Positions 10,311 through 19,649 of a DNA stretch of 39,735 bases are shown here, piece by piece. The DNA is taken from contig BFEA01000221.1 of the NCBI GenBank assembly GCA_003427395.1, positions 136,096 to 175,830 of the forward strand, written 5' to 3'. The number at the start of each line of letters is the position of its first letter. Positions within the stretch are counted from its first letter, which is position 1. Position numbers and translations under genes: made by a program. Under the pieces are notes generated by a model. The model had not been told where the DNA came from. It worked only from the letters and a program-made list of their open reading frames with translations, and ran no database searches. Origin of the DNA: Chara braunii (lineage: Eukaryota > Streptophyta > Charophyceae > Charales > Characeae).

Positions 10311-11300
10311 TGCTTTGCTTTTTAAGGATTTTTTTAGTTGGACGTTGGTCCTGGGCCGGGATTCAAGGTCCTTGTCCAGGATATCTCAAGCCCTAGGCTT
10401 TGCTGGGGAGGGATTCCCCCTAGCACAGAGCCTATTCGCATTGTCCGTCGAGACACCCCATCCTGAAGGCGGAAATGTCGCGAGGTTCGAACGACATGTC
10501 CTTCAGCCGTTCAATATCGCGAGGTCGGAGCCACGATTACCACGTATGGTTGACATCGTTTGGTTGGTATACGATTGACCCACAACTGCGCAGCTTTATA
10601 TCAGAATTCTGCGCGCGACGTTTCGACGCCCTAGTGTTTAAAAGTTATGGGATCAAAAGGGACCCGCACATACGCTTGAACGCTTGGGATTATTTATAGG
10701 CCGCTGACACCACCTGAAAAGGGAAAGGTACCCCAAGGTCTTCGTTTTCTTTTGGGATAAAGGGGGGGGGGTTTCGGTCTACTTGTGCTTTTTAAGATTT
10801 ATAGTTGGACGTTGTAGTCCGTGACAGCCGTCAAAGTCAAACCCCTTGACTTTTGTCCACGCCTGGAGTAGGACTCATCCCCAGGTGCGCAAGAAACGAC
10901 TGCCACCACAGGTATGGACCTGTGTATCACCCGCTCTGCACAGAGTGCAGAGAAGGGTGTGTGGTTTTCAACCGCGCTTGGCGGTTGTCCAGCGTCGAGA
11001 AACTAACCCTCAAGGCGATGTCAGCCAACACTTGAGTGTCGAATGCGACCCTCGAGATTAACAAGGACCGCATAAGTATGGGTACTACGTGGTACGCCAT
11101 CATTGCAACCGCTTGCGTATGATTGCATTGCTAGTCGATATGAGTTAGCCCTGCGTCCGAGCGGTTATATATCAAGACTCGCGCACGACGCCTATCCGAT
11201 TTTCGCATCAGAAAGTTATGGGACGACTACCGAGGGGCTAGGAGCGTTGTCGCGTCGTTTGGTGTGTGTGTGTGTGTGTTTTATTTTTTTGTTTGTTGGA
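10311..11300. repeat. Diverged tandem duplication of about 500 bp in the left arm
   Basis: Unit A (10311-10786) and unit B (10787-11300) share ordered blocks: GCTTTTTAAG..AGTTGGACGTTG near the start, a TCGAA..GACAT-type segment, and AAAGTTATGGGA near the end (10642 and 11213). Spacing of matching blocks varies from 470 to 571 bp because of indels. The right arm has only one unit (about 13200-13720). Unit B is the better match to it, so unit A is the extra copy. Confidence 0.55.
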
Positions 11301-11757
11301 GTGGTGTGCGCGTGGTGTGTGGGATGCATCCTAGTCGACCAACGACGAGTCGCGTCTGTGACCTCAGCCCCCAGGATGTCGGTTCGCGTGCGGGTCCGAT
11401 AGAGGCGTATTACCGCGCGTACCCCTTATGCTACAGCGAACGAGAAACGCCCTCGGTTGGTCCACCTCTGCCACTGCAACTGATTAGCTCTCGTACTGTG
11501 GACTGGTAGCTCGACGGGGATATGCCCACCGAAGGGAGGTGACAGCTACCGTAAGGTGTAGGTAAGTCGTGCCTCGCGTAGGCCTTATCATGTCGTAGGG
11601 GCTCGCGAGAGGTATGGCTGGCGCACTCGGTCGAAGCGGCTTGCGGAAGCTCCATACACATTCGCGACGAGGATTTAGACCAACTCCTGCGTGACGTGGC
11701 CGAGAGGGTCCCGCGCTGCCCTGGTGAGGTGTCGGACCGATGCGCTCGATAGCGTAC

Positions 11758-12122
11758 CACCCTCGAGGCCCGTCGCGGCTGCCTTCGTTGCCACCAGGAT
11801 GAACACCTCCTCACGGTGTCCATACCATAACGCCCTCTATCGACACTAAGCTGACATTTTTCGTCAGCGCCGATCTCAGTCTCCGTCGGCCTCGCCCGGC
11901 TAACCTCACCGAGGTAGCCACGATACAGTGTACCGCTAAGGCCTCGCACGTAGCAGGTTTCCCGACCACCGAGTCGTGGTTTGCCCCGTTGGCCACCCCA
12001 CCAAAGGACCCTCAAGACACGATAGACGCAGTTCCCTCTGCGCCGCCGTTTGTCGAGGTACCGTCTCCCCCACAGCAGACCGCCGCATCTAGTCCTTCCC
12101 CTTCGAGACTTCCGACGCATCG
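11758..12122. other. Spacer between the inverted-repeat arms
   Basis: GC-rich sequence (about 365 bp) without clear self-complementarity. Open frames on both strands (11431-12153 on -, 11989-12357 on +) run from here into the arms. They end in the same peptide block (ARHDL or TRHDL..PYGSCHLPSVG) only because the arms are inverted copies. I see no known domain and would not call a gene. Confidence 0.45.
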
Positions 12123-12473
12123 CGCTATCGAGTGCATCGGTCCGGCACCTCACGGAACCCTCCCGGCTGCGTCACGCAGGAGTGGACTAATCCTCGTCGC
12201 AAATATACACATGGAGCTTCCGCAAGCCGCTCCGGCCCCTCGCGAGCCCCTACGACAGGATAGGGCCTGGACGAGGCACGACTTAGCTCCACCTTACGGG
12301 AGCTGTCACCTCCCTTCGGTGGGCGTATCCTCGCCAAGCTACCAGCCCACAGTATAAAAGCTAATCAACTGCAATCGCAGAGGTGGACCAGCCGAGGGCG
12401 TTTCTCGTTCGCCGTAGCATAGGGCGTACGCGCGGTCCCATGCCTCTATCAGACCCGCACGCGAACCGACGTA

Positions 12474-13136
12474 CTGGGGAGCAGTGTCGTACCCCCGTTC
12501 ACCGTTCACAGGGTTTGTGAACGGGGTTTGTGAACGGAGCCGGTCATGGAGTTCACGGAGTTCACAACACGGGAGTTCATAGAGTTCACGGAGAGCGGTA
12601 TTTTTTATTTTTTTTTCTTGGCTGCGGGGGCACGGATTTTTTTTTATAGGAGGGTGGGGGACATCGAAGCGTAACTCCCTATAATTTTTTTAATTTTTTT
12701 TATTAATAATACTTATTTTAATTAAAAACGAAAAAAAAAAATCAACCAGCCAAAATAAGCATTTTCATTTGTCATTTCGTAGGTCATTTCGATTTTTTTT
12801 TACTTTTNNNNNNNNNNNNNNNNNNNNNNNNNNNNNNNNNNNNNNNNNNNNNNNNNNNNNNNNNNNNNNNNNNNNNNNNNNNNNNNNNNNNNNNNNNNNN
12901 NNNNNNNNNNNNNNNNNNNNNNNNNNNNNNNNNNNNNNNNNNNNNNNNNNNNNNNNNNNNNNNNNNNNNNNNNNNNNNNNNNNNNNNNNNNNNNNNNNNN
13001 NNNNNNNNNNNNNNAAAAAAAAAAAAAAAACAACACCACTCTTTAGTGGTCGTCCCGTTCACCGTGAAGGGTCGTTCACAAAAAAAACACCAAATGAACG
13101 GCCGGTCACGTTCACAGGATCGGCACTGCTGGGGAG
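12474..13136. mobile_element. Non-autonomous hAT-type transposon (12482-13128) with 8-bp target duplication
   Basis: The element starts CAGTGTCG at 12482 and ends CGGCACTG at 13128, giving short terminal inverted repeats (CAGTGYCG). It is flanked by perfect 8-bp direct repeats CTGGGGAG at 12474-12481 and 13129-13136. About a dozen GTTCAC/GTGAAC hexamers crowd the subterminal regions, as hAT transposases often require. The left arm of the inverted repeat has the same locus without the element (11340-11410, where CCTGGGGGCTGA replaces the filled site), so it inserted after the arms formed. There is no transposase, so it must have been mobilised in trans. The middle is an assembly gap bounded by T-rich and A-rich ends. 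An 8-bp duplication with CAGTG ends fits hAT best. Confidence 0.8.
12808..13014. other. Assembly gap (207 N)
   Basis: A run of N inside the hAT-type element. The left flank ends in a T-tract and the right flank begins with an A-tract, so the missing sequence may be a self-complementary homopolymer region. Confidence 0.95.
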
Positions 13137-14214
13137 GCTGAAACCCCAAGCGCGACTCGTCATCGGTCGACTATGACGCATCCCACACTCCACGCGCACA
13201 CCACTATAAATAACATAAAAATAAACACACACACATACACACACACGTATATATACATATGAACAAACAACGCGACAACACTCCTTGTCCCTCAGTAGCC
13301 ATCCCATAACTTTCCAATGCGGAAATCGGCTAGGCGTCGCTCGCGAGACTTAGTATAAAACCGCGCGGACGCAGGGCTAACTCATATCGATTCGCAATGC
13401 AAGCGTACGCAAGCGATCGCAATGATGGCGTACTATGTAGTACCCATACTCACGCGATCCTCGTTAATCTCGAGGGTCGCGTTCGACACTCAAGTGTCGG
13501 CTGACACGCGCCTTGAGGGACTGATCTCTCGACGCTGGACAACCGCCAAGTGCGGTTGAGAACCACAGCATCTTCTGCACCCTGCGGAGAGTGGGTGGTA
13601 CACAGGTTCATACCTGTGGTGGTAATGATCTCTTATGGCCATGGAGACCAGCTCCTTCACCTAGGACCTTAAGGGGTTTGACTTTGACGGCTGCCACGGA
13701 CTACAACGTCCAACTATAGAACTCTAAAAAGCAAAGGATAACAAGGAATCTCCCTCTTCTCTCAAATGCGCGATTTGGTCGCGATGGGTCGCGCGAACAC
13801 TTAAAGCATACGTATGTACATATTCAAATAAGGGTTATTAATATAGGACAATCACTTCTCACAATCACAGTGGGACTCCTCTCAGCCATATGTGTATGTA
13901 ATCGCAGGCAGTCACATCCAGAGTCCGAACCACAAACATACCTGCAATCACATCAAAGATCGAACAAAAGTCCGCGCACTACACGGGGTCAACCTCGACC
14001 ATTCACTGTACTCGTACCCCTTGCTTTACCCATGCAAGCCTTACTCTTGTGCAACTCCTCAAAATAAATACTCAGTACTTTTGTTAAATGACCATTCAAT
14101 AAAGTCCGGGTAAAAACACAACAAAACAATTTCAAAACACAAGGCTAAAGCCTTTAGGTCGAGTGATAAGAGTGGGTTGGAGTTGAATCGTAAACCGACG
14201 AGTCGGCAACCGAC

Positions 14215-14233
14215 CTGTTATCAGTGATAACAG
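14215..14233. repeat. 19-bp palindrome conserved in both arms (right copy)
   Basis: CTGTTATCAGTGATAACAG is a perfect palindrome and the partner of 9780-9798. Confidence 0.7.
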
Positions 14234-14524
14234 AAGGTGATCCTTGTAGGATCAAGCTGAATCTAGTCTTGATTTCGAATCAAATGTTCAAGAGGACCCG
14301 TAACACAAGACAGGCCAATCCCAAGCTAAATCTATGAGTTCAAATCGAAAGTAATCTTCATATCACGTTTTCACGAAGAATCATTCGGCTTGGCTAGTTT
14401 TGAGTCTACCTCTAAGCCAGTGTCTAGTGAAAGGGTAAATCTTTGGCAGGATCTCCTTTATGCAGAGTGGACCGCCAGAATCGCCACCTGTCAAAATAAA
14501 TTTTATCTCCTCTTAAACTTAAGA

Positions 14525-14820
14525 AAATTTCAGCAGCGCTTCCCGTAGGAAAAGTGCCTTTGCAGAATTTATATCAGTCCGAATACGAAAATAGAAATAG
14601 TCTCTGACTTTCCAAAGTCAAATTTTGTCTAACTCTCTGAATTAGTACAAATCTGGGCAGCACTTCCTTTAAAAAAGGAGACTTTCCAGAGTTTTACTAA
14701 GCCATATATAACATTTAGACAAGTTGAACTTTAAAAAATCAGGACTTGACTAACTCTTTGGATTTGCAGAAATTTCGGCAGTGCTTCCCATAGAGAAAGT
14801 AGCCTACCAAAATTTATACA
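14525..14820 (-). repeat. Hairpin array II, right arm: three units
   Basis: Hairpins begin at 14525, 14649 and 14770 (spacing 124 and 121). The third has AAATTTCGG/CCAAAATTT (14770-14815), which pairs with one G.U. These are inverted counterparts of units at 8831-9500; about three units are missing here or were gained on the left. Confidence 0.65.
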
Positions 14821-15114
14821 AAGCCAAGAATAATAAAAGATCCCAGAGAATGCAGAAATTCGACCTAAGTAAAATAAAGTTAGCTCAGGAAAATGCAGAA
14901 ATTGAAGTAACTCCTATTGCTCTAGCACGTGGCGAGCCTCTAAAGCAACTACCTGTCAAACCGAAACTCAGACTACGTAGTAACTTCACTCAGCCACATG
15001 CAATGCCAAACCACGAAGGTAAGTACTCTCACCAGCCCAAGTCAACCTTATCAAACAATAGTCCATAGTATTTCAGTGATTTGCCCCTTTATACCCAGCT
15101 AACATAAGGTATAA

Positions 15115-15915
15115 AGTCAGGCTACCCAAACTTATGGGGCATGTCTAACTTAGCCAAGATATACATAAACAAAGGGCACAACTACTCCTCTCTTCTTTGG
15201 GCATATGACTAGGCCACCCTAGTCGCCCTGAACTGTTCAAGTATCCCAACTCTATATAATTATTTGGACTTAGTCTTATAAGGTAACATATGACTGAACC
15301 AATCAACTTAGTTCAAGGTCCAGCCTGCGCCTCCTTACCATCAATTTATTCTTAGTTCATACTCTCTTCAGTTCGTGATAGGGCTATAGTCAGACCACCC
15401 TAACTTACGGGACCCTGTCTGACTAGCCTGTCCATAGATAGAATAGTAATAAAGTATAAGCCAAATTATAGCCTTCGGGTTCCAACAAGTGCAAGACATT
15501 GGACCAGACCACCCAAACTCATGGGACATGTCTGGTCCTCTGTCTGATTCGTTCCTCTCTGATTCAACTTATGCGTGGCATGGGGCCAAGCCCACCTAAA
15601 CTTATGGGACATGCCTTGTCCTCAGCCAAAACTCCCTCAGAAAAAAAACAGGAAGAGGCCGAGTCACCCAAACTTATGGGACATGCTCAGACCTCCTCGT
15701 TCAGAATCAAAAGAAACGGAAGAAACCCGAAGTAAACAAGGCAACCAAGCCACCCAAACTTATGGGACATGCTTGGCTCATGAAAAGTCAACCTCAATCG
15801 ACCCTCGCAAGTCAGAGCAATCAGACCAACCAAACTTATGGGACATGTCTGATTCTCCAAGCAATTCCAAAATAAAACACAGGGTCGGGTCTCCCCAAAC
15901 TTATGGGGATTTCCC
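15115..15915 (-). repeat. Hairpin array I, right arm: conserved CCAAACTTATGGGACAT loop
   Basis: About eight hairpins spaced 70-115 nt. Stems read TAGTCAGAC/GTCTGACTA (15387-15425), GGACCAGAC/GTCTGGTCC (15501-15538), CCAAGC/GCTTGG (15745-15776) and AATCAGAC/GTCTGATT (15819-15854). Weaker ones lie near 15117, 15584, 15656 and 15888. The central CCAAACTTATGGGACAT is nearly invariant while the arms change together, so both sides of each stem have been kept complementary. Confidence 0.8.
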
Positions 15916-16530
15916 AGCCTTAACTGACCCAATTAAAACCCATGCAACGCTGCCTACCTCCCAACCTTCCCCCAGATGCAACCCCACAATCTTCTTCCAG
16001 TCAAACAATGAAACTGAAATTGACATTGCGCATACATTCCTTTACTTAGTCTGGTTATGTCCTGAAAGTGAAACTGAAAGTCAAAAGTAAGGGGGCATGC
16101 AGTATATCCAGTCAAAGTATAAAAAGGAATATAGATAGGGGTTATAACTGGGTTTATAGAGGGGAGGCAATGGTTACCTTTTAGTTCCCTGCCTCCAGAA
16201 CTCCTCCTGAGTTCCGGCAGAGCTCCCGCAATCGGGGGGTGGACTCCCCACAGAGTCTTGATGCGGACCTACGGGTTGCAATCCCGCCTATCGTCTTCCT
16301 CTCAGAACATCAAACCATATTTAGAGTAAGAAAGGCAGAAGGAGAGGAGTTCAGACGCTCAGATCCACGAGGGGTGGTCTCAGACTTACACGAGAGAGCC
16401 TTGATACCTTTACTCGCCTGAGGGCCCCGCAATGATGGTCAAGTTGCAGCAGCCTGATCAAACTGAAGCCATCCTTCGGCCGTTGACACCCCCCCTGATG
16501 ACCTCTCATTTCGTAATAATAACCCTCTTT

Positions 16531-16861
16531 GCCAACTGGACCAATGCTGCTGCGCAGTTTAGGAAGGTTGCCTTCGGACAGAGCCCCCCCCCCCCCTTGT
16601 GCTCTATTTGACCCTCGATACGACGCGCACAACGATTGTGCCGGTTAACCAGCTCTATGCATGGTACAAAACCAGTAAGGTTTTGGCGTCGTACAATCAG
16701 CCCTACAGGCGCAGCACTTTAACAGACACGGCACACTCCGCAGATTTAACAATGCGTTCGGTAGCTCAGCAGAAAACACAGCGAATGTGCTATTAACGCG
16801 CAGTGGAGCACAACGTTCGTCGTAGCAGTCCAACCCGTTCACCACAACAACCCCCGCAGTA
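16531..16861. other. Unassigned flank outside the right arm
   Basis: Contains a C14 run at about 16584-16597 and then sequence of mixed composition with no recognised domain. TAGCAG near 16826-16831 could be a splice acceptor for an exon continuing into the model at 16862. Confidence 0.3.
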
Positions 16862-17359
16862 ATGATCGCTTCCTCAGACTCTAAATCACCCCTTGAATGC
16901 CTAACCAACCGAGCCGGGCCACTGGATCCGAATTTGCATCAGCAATTCGAGGTGAGTACTGTCTCCCCCCCTTTCTCTTGCTGCTCTCATACCTACTGGT
17001 ACCCTTGACTTACCAATACGTGTGACTGTGAACCAGGTTGAGTTCACTCGAAGTCCAGGTGGCAAGAACTACAGGTAGGCAGGGTCACGAGGAATCGATC
17101 GTAGTTCAGAACCTACGTTAGCAAGAGGTTAACGGGGCATCTGGTTTTCAGGCCTGAAATTTCTGAAATTAGGGTTTTGCCCCGCACAACTTATTTTTCT
17201 TCCTTTCCCAGGTCGTGGCACCGCCCTTTGTACGTTTGGCTTACTCATGACGACGAGGCGTACGACTTACCTGATCGGCTAGTTGATGGCTATAATCAGC
17301 ACTTTGCTGCAGGCTCCGAACTCATGTCTGCAGTTCGATGCCGGTCTTCCATGCCATAA
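16862..17359 (+). CDS. Candidate three-exon small gene, unknown function
   Basis: Exon 1 is 16862-16951 (ATG start), intron 1 is 16952-17036 (GTGAGT..CCAG, 85 nt), and exon 2 is 17037-17074. Intron 2 is 17075-17211 (GTAGGC..TTCCCAG with a strong pyrimidine tract, 137 nt) and exon 3 is 17212-17359 ending in TAA. Exon lengths keep one frame and predict 91 residues, with WHRPLYVWLTHDDEAYDLPD in exon 3. I do not recognise the protein. Intron sizes suit a plant-like genome. The frame is open a short way upstream to a TAG next to a possible acceptor, so it could be the 3' end of a larger gene. It could also be chance or a transposon-borne fragment. Confidence 0.3.
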
Positions 17360-17670
17360 GCTTCCGCAGTCTCGTGGCCTGTCTCCAGCGCCTCCTTAGC
17401 TCGTCCATTCCTCTGCGATGACTCGCTAGTGTAGGAATGCACCCGTCTATCAACGCGGCCCGACCCATGCCAAGGATGCAATAGCCCAAGGCACACAGAG
17501 CCACCAACGGTCGGGCACCGTGTGTGCAATAGATGGAGAGGGCGCAACGGCTCAATAAGAGTATAATACGACAGGGAATCCTGCCACGCATCATCCGCGC
17601 GTATCACCTGCAGGTAAGCCTCCTCCGCCGTTCCCCTCACACTGCTTTTGCCAGTAGGTTATACAATATC

Positions 17671-17706
17671 GAATGAATCTGCCCCTAAGCATGGGCAGAT
17701 TCATTC
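17671..17706. repeat. Perfect 14-bp hairpin with 8-nt loop
   Basis: GAATGAATCTGCCC (17671-17684) and GGGCAGATTCATTC (17693-17706) pair perfectly around CTAAGCAT. It is too short for a plant miRNA precursor; a cruciform or a transposon end is possible. Confidence 0.7.
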
Positions 17707-18022
17707 CACACTCATACACCAGCCTACCACTTCCCCGGGTGCAACTCAGATCTACTGTACCTCCTATCCTACTAACCTTCTGCTAATACTAGCTCCTAAT
17801 TTGGATTCGCCCAACCAAAGCACTTCATTCTTACCTCTTACTTCACTCACTTCCACGCTGAATCGAGTGGAAACTCCATCTCCCAAACCCGGCCATGCCT
17901 GCTTCCCAATAAGCCTTCCCACAACTTCCATTCTTACTAACACTAATCCTACTCCACTGATCCCAAAACTAACCACACCATTGAAATCGCCCTACCTAAA
18001 AACCTTCGTCTCAAACTTTACC

Positions 18023-18050
18023 CCACTCGATTCCATCAACAATCGAGTGG
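18023..18050. repeat. Perfect 10-bp hairpin with 8-nt loop
   Basis: CCACTCGATT (18023-18032) and AATCGAGTGG (18041-18050) flank CCATCAAC. The AATCGAGTGG arm also occurs near 17862-17871, where TTCCAC/GTGGAA can pair. Confidence 0.65.
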
Positions 18051-18557
18051 TATTTCGACTTCTTTTCTCACTTCTTCCTCACTCTGCCATACCCCAACGC
18101 ACTAACTTTCTTTACTAACTCCAATTCCACTGACTTCATAATCATGCTTGCCCGGGGTCAAAACCCCAGAATCGGCTCTTTTCCTTCTCAAAACAACTCC
18201 CGAACGACCGCGCTCCGTACTTTGCCCACTCTGCCCCGCCTATTTCTTTCTTCGCCATCTCCGCACGCACCTGCCACAACTCCCCGTCCAGGTTCACCCT
18301 CGTGCCGCTGCCTTTGCTCTTCGTCGGGCAACCTGTTCGTCACACCGCCCCGTCCGTCGCCGTCGTTCTTGTTACCTCCGCCCCCGACACTCTCCGCCTC
18401 GTTGCTGCACAACGCCGCCCGGCCAGCCCTACTGTCTGTCGCTCCCACTCATGGTCTTACCGCCCGCAGCCTCCCTTTTTCCTGCCCTTAGCATTGCTCG
18501 CTGCTGCTAGCGCGGCGCCCGCTAATCCCTCTGGCCCGCCTTCTAGGAGTATGCCGC

Positions 18558-18590
18558 CGGTCCCTGCCGAGCAGTACCGAGCAGGGACCG
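18558..18590. repeat. Perfect 10-bp hairpin with 13-nt loop
   Basis: CGGTCCCTGC (18558-18567) pairs with GCAGGGACCG (18581-18590). Confidence 0.6.
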
Positions 18591-19240
18591 CCGTAATGCT
18601 CATAGGGGGAGGGGACTTGGGGAGAGGCACAGTGACTCGCCCATGGACGAACCCCGGCCCTGATGCTACCGGCTGGCCCCTGGCCCGTATCGCCCACCTG
18701 CTGGTGGGTGCAACTCCCCTTGTTCCCTCGTTGAAGGCTTGAGCGCAGACGTGGCTGCTACGGTGCTCCCCGTAATATTATGAAGGGGGGACCTCGGCGC
18801 AGCCACAAAAACAGTTCGGAATCCCCACGCGACCCTATCAACCCCGAAACGTAGGTCATATACACTCAGCGTTACCGACCCTTTTGCCTCCAGTGTAATT
18901 ACAAACTCGAACTTAAACCGCGTCGTGGTGGCCATTAAGTCTGGCGTTGGTCCGGGTCAACGGCATGCCGGAGCATAAAAAGAAATAAACATAAATATGG
19001 CGCTAAAAAGAATTATCTAGCAAATGCCACCACCGATCGGATGCCGCGGACAACAAAATCAAGGGGGATAACCCCGCAGGGCCCTCGACCCCTCGGTCCC
19101 CTTCCCGCTACTTTGATATTCCCGCGCCGTCGCTGCTCGGTCTCGATCCTTGAACCCCTTCGAAGAAAGTGGGACGCCGTAATCGCTAATGCTAAGCCCA
19201 AGTCTGGGTTTGGTTCCGCCGGGCACTTAAATAAATGGAC

Positions 19241-19257
19241 ACCGCACAATGTGCGGT
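19241..19257. repeat. 17-bp palindrome just upstream of an LTR
   Basis: ACCGCAC-AAT-GTGCGGT; it lies 32 bp before the LTR start at 19289. Confidence 0.55.
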
Positions 19258-19288
19258 CCTACTGAAAACACTTCAAGGTCTCCTCGTT

Positions 19289-19617
19289 GTCGATGCCGTT
19301 CTTCGCACGTACGCATAGGTCACAAATAAACACACCAATCAAGAGACAAAATCCGTTTACCCCTAACTTAATCAGAAAAATAAACATCTGGTCGGCCACC
19401 AATGCCGACCTTCGCAATCATCAATCAAAAATAAAAAGATCACACGCGTCACAAATTCGCGCGCCCACACACTCTCTACTCTAGTCAACCATCCAGTCAA
19501 CTTGAATCACAGACGCAGTCGCGCCTAGCGCGGTGTACTTAAACTTTATACCAAACTTATTTTCTGTTGCTTGCAAAAACCAGGGCGGATACCTTTGTAA
19601 GGGTATTCACACCGACA
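19289..19617 (+). mobile_element. LTR of Ty3-A, + strand
   Basis: Starts TGTCGATG (19289) and ends CACCGACA (19617), an 8-bp terminal inverted repeat with one mismatch; length is 329 bp. A possible TATA-like stretch (CTTTATACC) precedes GGGTATTC near the 3' end. It matches the reverse-strand LTR at 3080-3400. No plant initiator-tRNA primer site follows; the next bases are ACGCCATTCG. The pol protease begins about 200 bp later, so gag is deleted. Confidence 0.6.
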
Positions 19618-19649
19618 ACGCCATTCGCACAACTCGTTGTAGTGCCCAG

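Larger units (their letters stand above)
6870..11757. repeat. Left arm of the giant inverted repeat
   Basis: In order it holds an open frame with a possible intron (6958-7339), the loop-conserved hairpin array (7491-8515), the six-unit 123-bp array (8831-9500), a 19-bp palindrome (9780-9798), two tandem copies of a unit of about 500 bp (10311-11300), a TG microsatellite (about 11260-11278) and an inner segment matching 12280-12479. It lacks the hAT-type insertion found in the right arm. Confidence 0.75.
6870..16530. mobile_element. Giant imperfect inverted repeat, candidate foldback-type element
   Basis: The left arm (about 6870-11757) and right arm (about 12123-16530) are reverse complements with indels. 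Anchors are 6966-6985 with 16415-16434 (perfect 20 bp), 7163-7204 with 16194-16235 (perfect 42 bp), 9780-9798 with 14215-14233, 10814-10850 with 13668-13704, and 11737-11754 with 12123-12140. Identity outside anchors is patchy, so the structure is old. Length differences come from a 647-bp insertion on the right, a duplication of about 500 bp on the left, and loss of repeat units on the right. Arms made of tandem sub-repeats recall Foldback-type transposons, but two opposed copies of one long retroelement would look similar. No transposase is present. The outer ends are blurred and I found no target duplication. Confidence 0.7.
12123..16530. repeat. Right arm of the giant inverted repeat
   Basis: Reverse-complement counterpart of 6870-11757. 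It contains the insertion at 12482-13128, a CA microsatellite (about 13222-13246) opposite the left TG tract, one copy of the unit duplicated on the left, the 19-bp palindrome (14215-14233), three units of hairpin array II (14525-14820) and about eight units of array I (15115-15915). It ends in a diverged segment matching 6870-7220. Confidence 0.75.
17360..19288. other. C-rich region with hairpins, no identified gene
   Basis: From 17640 to 18500 the + strand is C/T-rich; the long open frame at 17648-18118 is Thr/Pro/Leu/Ser-rich and compositional. From 18140 to 18750 three frames are open at once in GC-rich DNA, which argues against any single one. Four perfect short hairpins are listed separately. 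Confidence 0.45.

Noticed and set aside
11431-12357. Two opposed ORFs sharing a C-terminal peptide
   Set aside because: The similarity is a direct result of the inverted repeat; nucleotide and protein similarity are about equal, so there is no sign of coding constraint.
12769-13176. Open frames across the first gap
   Set aside because: Most of their length is undetermined bases within a non-coding transposon.
7491-15915. CRISPR array
   Set aside because: The conserved unit is a hairpin loop with variable self-complementary stems and irregular spacing, in eukaryotic-type DNA; there are no identical direct repeats with unique spacers and no cas genes.
17671-17706. miRNA precursor
   Set aside because: A 14-bp stem with an 8-nt loop is too short, and no extended pairing surrounds it.
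17648-18118. 156-residue protein
   Set aside because: Composition-driven frame in C/T-rich DNA without domain, good context or homologous pattern.
18144-18742. GC-rich overlapping ORFs
   Set aside because: Three + strand frames and one - strand frame are open together, typical of low-stop GC-rich DNA.
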